Of a stretch of 64,000 bases of DNA, positions 59,348-64,000 are shown piece after piece (within the stretch, counting starts at the first letter, position 1; each line of letters begins with the position of its first letter). This DNA comes from Vicia villosa (lineage: Eukaryota > Streptophyta > Magnoliopsida > Fabales > Fabaceae), in NCBI RefSeq assembly GCF_029867415.1, contig NC_081186.1, forward strand, positions 16,624,930-16,688,929, written 5' to 3'. Below the pieces are notes generated by a model. That model made no database searches, was not told the origin of the DNA, and saw nothing but the letters and a program-made list of their open reading frames with translations. Position numbers and translations under genes: made by a program.

Positions 59348-60448
59348 TCACTTGGGCACGGGCATTCCGTTCACCCACATGTTTCCTCCTTGAAGGGTTA
59401 TATGTCTCTCGTCGATCAATTGTTGCACCTTGGCTTTGAAAGCGTTGCAGTCCTCGGTTGAGTGCCCTGCTGATCCAGCGTGGTACCCACATTGCACATT
59501 AGGGTCATGCCCAGGTGGAAACGGGCGTGGTGGAGGTTTCAGAGATTTGGGGACCACCAATGAGCTTTGCACTAGATATGGCAGAAGTTTAGTGTATGTC
59601 ATAGGAATCTGGTCCAGAGGAGCATTTCTTCGCCCCAAATTACTTCTAGGTGGGTATTCATTCGGATGACCTTGTTGATGATTCTGTTCGGGTGTCTTCC
59701 ACTTTTGATCTGGCTGTGAAACAAATGGAGACTGATGAGGTGGGAAACATGGAACCCAAGATGGTGCATTATGCTTCTGATTTGAAGTAGATCTGACATA
59801 GAAGTATGAATCAACCTTTTCTTCTACCGCAGTTGGAACCTCATTTCCTTGAACAAACCTACCCTCGGGGGTGAACAAGATCACCTTTGAATCAATGAGA
59901 TCTTGAATTTGCTGCTTCAGCGCCCTACAATTCTCAATATCATGACCAGGTGCCCCAGAATGGAACTCACATCTAGCATTGGCATCAAAGGTGGGGGGAA
60001 GCTTTTCAGGCGTAGCCAATTCTCGCAGCTCAACCAACTGAAGCTCCAGCAAACGGGGAAGTAACTGAGCGTAAGGCATCGGGATAGGATTGAGAATTCT
60101 CTGAGGTTTCTTAGGCTTTTTCCCACACATTTGGCCTCCTTGAAGAACAGATTGGCATGGAGGTAATGGCACATGGGGTTGAGGAGGAACTTCCTGAGGT
60201 ATTCCATGAGTGGGAAGGGAACCTACTGAAGAGAAGGGATCAACAACTTCTGTTGCAGCAGTAGGAACAACATCCCCTTCCTTTCTTAGTACTGTTTTTA
60301 GAATCTCCATAACCAAGCTTAACTGAGTCTTCAACTGACTATTCTCTTCTTTTAGTGCATCCTGATTATGGACCAAGTCTTGCATCTCCAACATAAGATG
60401 ACCCATTTGTTCCCTCATCTCATCCATTTCCTCACGGAGTTGTTCCAT
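59348..60448 (-). CDS. Ogre/Tat gag-like protein lacking the capsid core
   Basis: 366 residues. Residues 1-60 are a strong coiled coil (LREEMDEMREQMGHLMLEM). From about 115 there are two tandem copies of a Tat/Ogre gag C-terminal module. The first has IPMPYAQLLPRLLELQLVEL, then a CHHC zinc-knuckle-like motif CEFHSGAPGHDIENC and ALKQQIQDLID. The second has IPMTYTKLLPYL, CGYHAGSAGHSTEDC and AFKAKVQQLID. The central retrotransposon gag (capsid) domain expected between coiled coil and C-terminus is not recognisable. It starts at an ATG about 1 kb downstream of the PBS and has no fused protease. It may let the element's RNA be packaged by Ogre particles; that role is inference. The frame is intact in this very young copy. 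Confidence 0.8.
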   Translation of the reverse strand: MEQLREEMDEMREQMGHLMLEMQDLVHNQDALKEENSQLKTQLSLVMEILKTVLRKEGDVVPTAATEVVDPFSSVGSLPTHGIPQEVPPQPHVPLPPCQSVLQGGQMCGKKPKKPQRILNPIPMPYAQLLPRLLELQLVELRELATPEKLPPTFDANARCEFHSGAPGHDIENCRALKQQIQDLIDSKVILFTPEGRFVQGNEVPTAVEEKVDSYFYVRSTSNQKHNAPSWVPCFPPHQSPFVSQPDQKWKTPEQNHQQGHPNEYPPRSNLGRRNAPLDQIPMTYTKLLPYLVQSSLVVPKSLKPPPRPFPPGHDPNVQCGYHAGSAGHSTEDCNAFKAKVQQLIDERHITLQGGNMWVNGMPVPK

Positions 60449-60599
60449 AGTTGATTTTGGAGTCGTGGCGGTGAGAAGTCAAATTTGTTGTTGATCTTGA
60501 AATCTGAAGAGAAAGGGTCCCATAAGTATCTGAGAGAACCATGAAATGCATGATAGTATGAATGCATGTTTCATTTATGAGAGATCCTAAAGTCTTTTC

Positions 60600-60740
60600 T
60601 CACACTTTCATCTTTCTTTTTTTTTTTTCAAGGCTTTATTTTGTATAGAATATCTTTTCTTTTCTTTTTTTGCTTTTCTATTTCCTTTTTCTTTTACATA
60701 TCTTTTCTTTTCTTTTCTTTTCTCTTTTTTTTTTGGAAAT
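60600..60740. repeat. Pyrimidine-rich (TTTTC)n low-complexity tract
   Basis: Mostly T with scattered C on the plus strand, purine-rich in element sense, just upstream of the gag-like ORF. Confidence 0.85.
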
Positions 60741-60859
60741 AGACTTTAGGATCTTTCATAAATGGAGTGGACAAAGCAATGATGTTATGCAATGCAAAAG
60801 CATGGGATCCTCGGTCCATATAATCTTAGTGACCATTGTACAATCCTCTGAATAACTGA

Positions 60860-61447
60860 TACAGGTCAGATGTCATGAGATCAAGGGTCTGGCACCTTTT
60901 TGAATACCAGGAAAACCAATAGTCACCAACAGAACAGAATAGTCACCAACGATACCTGTCATGTATATCCCTCCCCACTCACAGGTGTAGTCTAGGTCAG
61001 GGTAGGTCAAAATGGCAACCAGCGTTATCAGTCCTCCTGAGGCACCAATGTTGTTGCATCTACATGCCAACAATGATACCCCATTTGGACCTCGACTGGG
61101 CGTGGGTCTCATGATCGCACTAGACAAGACCTGACATCTCATCGGCGTCATGACTATCCACTCTATCCTAGGTATCCTATGTGTCACTCTGGCCTGGGTA
61201 TTGGGCCTTTTACCTCATAGAACATCCCACCCAACCTGCAAAACAGAACAGAAGACCCCAAGGAACACAAGATATAATCCATATGCATGATGTGCGAGCA
61301 GAAATAAACATGATATGCAAGCAGAAAAATAAACATGCAAACATATATACAAGGTATAGACATAAAAACAAATAAACACCCAGTAAACAAACAAACGCAG
61401 GCTAGGATCGACTCGCTAAGGATGGACCAGCAACAGGTCTAGCAACA
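60860..61447 (-). other. 5' untranslated region of element 2
   Basis: Shares CTGGGTATTGGGCCTTTTAC and TCTAGGTCAGGGTAGG-like blocks with 31949-32558 of element 1. The ORFs here are not supported as genes. Confidence 0.7.
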
Positions 61448-61465
61448 TCCCCAGCAGAGTCGCCA
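61448..61465 (-). other. Primer binding site of element 2 (Arg-tRNA type)
   Basis: TGGCGACTCTGCTGGGGA on the minus strand, two bases inside the 5' LTR, identical to the PBS of element 1. Confidence 0.85.
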
Positions 61466-61467
61466 GC

Positions 61468-64000
61468 TGTCGCACGCTCGCGAAAAATGAACAGAGTCGC
61501 CACCAATATATTTATCCCATAAGGGAAAGGAATATCAGAAAACCTAACAAAGGAAGGAACAGGGTCTTGCGACCAGAGAATCAAGGTACGGGAGTCGGTT
61601 ACGCGAGGGGAAGGTATTAGCACCCCTCGCGCCCATCGTACTCGATGGTATCCACCTATGTTTGTTTCTATCTAAAGGGTGTCTAACTATGTCTATGTCT
61701 AAATGCGAATGAATGCAAAATGTAGGGAAAATAAAGAATTGTACTCGCACGGGCCCTACCCCGCTGCCTACGTATCCTTTTCAGGAATCAGAGTTACCGT
61801 AGCTCGGCTCACGATTTTCTGTTTGTTTTCGTGTTTTTTAGTTGGGCGGCGTTAACGCTCACGCTCTTGCACAAGGGGACAGCCTAGGATGCAATGGAGC
61901 GGAGATAACATGCCCTTAGAAAGGAGAAAAAGAGAGATTGGTTTGTATCTTTTAGGGTAATTCCATGATGACGAGAACCCACTACAAGGTATCGCATCAC
62001 TTCCTTACTTTTGCTTTAAATCTGACCATCTATTAGGTTTTTTGAAGTGTTTTTGGTTGGTGTTTTTTATGGGGATTTTAACTTTGTGACTTAGATCATA
62101 CCAAAATGAGTTTTTGTTTTTTGAGTATTTAGAGAATGCACATCGAGGCCTACGCCACAATCGTTTCTCTAAATAGCGGTTAAGAAATACATCGAGGCCT
62201 CACACCTCAATCATTTCTTTTCCGCTAAGTAAAAGAGATACAAAAAGAGTTTTTTATGAATATTTAGAGAATGCACATCGGGGCCTACGCCACAATCGTT
62301 TCTCTAAATAACGGTTAAGAAATACACCGAGGCTTCACACCTCAATCATTTCTTCTCCGTTAAGTAGGAAAGAACATACATCGAGGCCTACGCCTCAATC
62401 ATTTCTTTCCTACCCTGAAGTAAAGCAACGGTATGATCTTCATCGTTATTTATTAAGTATTTTAAAAGTTGAAAAGAAAAAAGAATGCAAGAGAAGGGAA
62501 CTATTCCTAAATTCTAGTCTAAGTTGTCTATACAAGTCTAAATCCTAACGTTAACATACTAATGGTATTAACAAAATAGGCCTAAAATAAGGCCAAAGTC
62601 AAGCAACAAAGTCACCCAAAAATTATATAGAAATCAACATGTAAATGATACAAAAGCAATTCAAACATTAGTGCAAAATTAAACTAAAAAACTATTATTT
62701 TTGTGTATTTTTAGTGAAGCAAAGAACTACCAAAATTTCGATTTTAATCCTAAACAGACTACTATTTTTATGAGATATTTATGTGGGAAATTTTATCAAT
62801 TAATGACTACAAGAAACTACAAATTAAACTCTAAAAATCTAAAATCTATCAAGTTTTTATTGGTTTCATATGCATTTATTATCAAAAATGTAGTAAAAAA
62901 ACTAAGTAAAAAAAACTAAAACTATCAATTTCTTATGTGAGTCAGGGGAGTGTGAAATCAGAAAACAGTGGTGCAGTCAATGAATTGACGCAGGCCCAGC
63001 AGAGGAGGCCCATAAAGTTTTTGTTTGCTATTGAACATACCGAAAATGATGCTAAGGGGCTTACTGGGGGGTGAGAGTCAGAATTAGGCCCAATGAGTGT
63101 TTTGGTGATCCATTATTTTGTTCAGATTCAATTATTTTTTAGATTTTTATCTGAATTAAAAAACGAATAAAAACTAACAAAACTAAGAACGAAAATGGAA
63201 ATTAGGGTTCAAGTTAATGTGACCATTCACCTCTCAAACGCAAACCTTTCTTTCTCTCGTACATGAACTCCGGCGAGAATGTTCACCGCGAACTCCACCT
63301 CACGCCACAAATCCGGCGACCTTCTCCACCTTTTCTTAACCAAAATTTAAACCTAAACTCAAAAATAAACGTGAATTCGCAGAAAGCCACACCATCGGAC
63401 GGAATCGGAGAGCCTAAGTTCCGAAACCCTAGCTATTTCAAATTGCAATTAAACGGGGCATAAGAGGAATCCAGACGCGAAACCTTAGGGGAAACGCACA
63501 TGAAGGTCTAATCCCCACATTGACATCAAGAATCGGGCAAATACTGTGCAAGAACGAATGATCAGGAGACTCACCGGTGACGATGATTCCTAGAGGCGCT
63601 TCAACGGAGAAGAAGATACCAGAGGTTCTTCAGGTAACTTCGTTCCTTCAATGCATCGCGACTCTTCTCCTTCTTCTCTTCTCTTCTTGCTGCGATTTTT
63701 TTTTATTCTCTGCGGACTTCGTGAATTATGGTTCTTGCGCAAAACTGAGTTGAGTGGAGAGCCTTGAAAGCGTAGTTGTTGTGGTGAGATGAGGATGGAG
63801 AGTATGAGTCTGAGAGATGTAGAAGAATGAGGTTTAGCTCTGTTGATTAGAGTTTCAGAGGTTGAAACTCTAACAACAATGGGAGGTGAGCTCTAGTGAG
63901 AGGGTGAGGGAGATGAAGATTGAGGAACGAAGTTACAGAGTGAATTGAGGGAGAAGAATGAGAGAAGTGAAGATGGTGAAGATGTGTGTAGGTGATGATT
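61468..64000 (-). repeat. 5' LTR of element 2 (partial, cut by window end)
   Basis: 2533 bp visible, co-linear with 50502-53034 and no difference noticed. Double hairpin at 61602-61648 and five-hairpin array at 62127-62412. The TATA region lies beyond the window. Confidence 0.94.

Larger units (their letters stand above)
50502..64000 (-). mobile_element. Ogre-type non-autonomous element 2 (right end outside window)
   Basis: The left LTR (50502-54990) and the visible part of the right LTR (61468-64000) align without a gap at offset 10966 and appear identical, so insertion was very recent. Minus sense: 5' LTR on the right, PBS 61448-61465, gag-like ORF, repeats, polypurine tract 54991-55003, 3' LTR on the left. 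The interior is only 6477 bp and lacks RT and integrase. The predicted full length is about 15.5 kb, ending near 65956. The left flank ACAAC should recur there as a target duplication. Its interior shares leader, gag and non-coding blocks with element 1. Confidence 0.92.

Overview
Plant nuclear DNA, most likely from a large-genome legume of the pea/vetch tribe (Fabeae). The evidence is giant Ty3/gypsy Tat/Ogre-type elements with LTRs of about 5 kb, an Arg-tRNA-type primer binding site, an intact Sirevirus (Ty1/copia), legume-type MITEs, and almost no host coding sequence. The organism is inferred from element types only. No bacterial features, CRISPR arrays or rRNA genes were seen.

Layout. 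(1) 1-1587 is the outer end of a minus-strand Ogre-like LTR that continues off the left edge. (2) 1588-4465 and 37567-42487 look like the two halves of one plus-strand Tat/Ogre-type element (repeat-rich internal DNA, polypurine tract, 3' LTR at 40934-42487 carrying a nested MITE). (3) They are split by a minus-strand Ogre-type element at 4466-37566, whose LTRs (4466-9451, 32579-37566) differ at only about 14 sites by eye. Inside it are a 6.05-kb plus-strand solo LTR (10882-16930, perfect CTGGC target duplication) and a minus-strand Sirevirus (22162-31943, perfect GAATA duplication, LTRs apparently identical). Without the two guests its internal region is only about 7.3 kb, with gag debris and no RT or integrase. 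(4) 42488-50501 is the only stretch that looks like ordinary host sequence. It holds a decayed cucumisin-type subtilase pseudogene, partly duplicated in tandem, with CACTA-end-like sequence, long (TA)n tracts and a fold-back MITE. (5) A second minus-strand non-autonomous Ogre-type element begins at 50502 inside the last subtilase exon and runs off the right edge. It has LTRs of 4489 bp and a 6.5-kb internal region encoding one gag-like protein.

The Sirevirus is the only element with a full coding set: gag; then protease, integrase, RT and RNase H; then a third ORF downstream of pol. The third ORF appears to have its own TATA box, leader and start context. The upstream region carries the same GGAACCGGTTCC palindromic modules that sit upstream of the LTR TATA box. 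The two Ogre-type elements probably depend on enzymes from elements elsewhere. The most striking non-coding signals are a tandem double hairpin near the 3' end of three different Tat/Ogre LTRs, with conserved loops and covarying stems, and a five-hairpin array with a shared loop in the LTR of the right-hand element.
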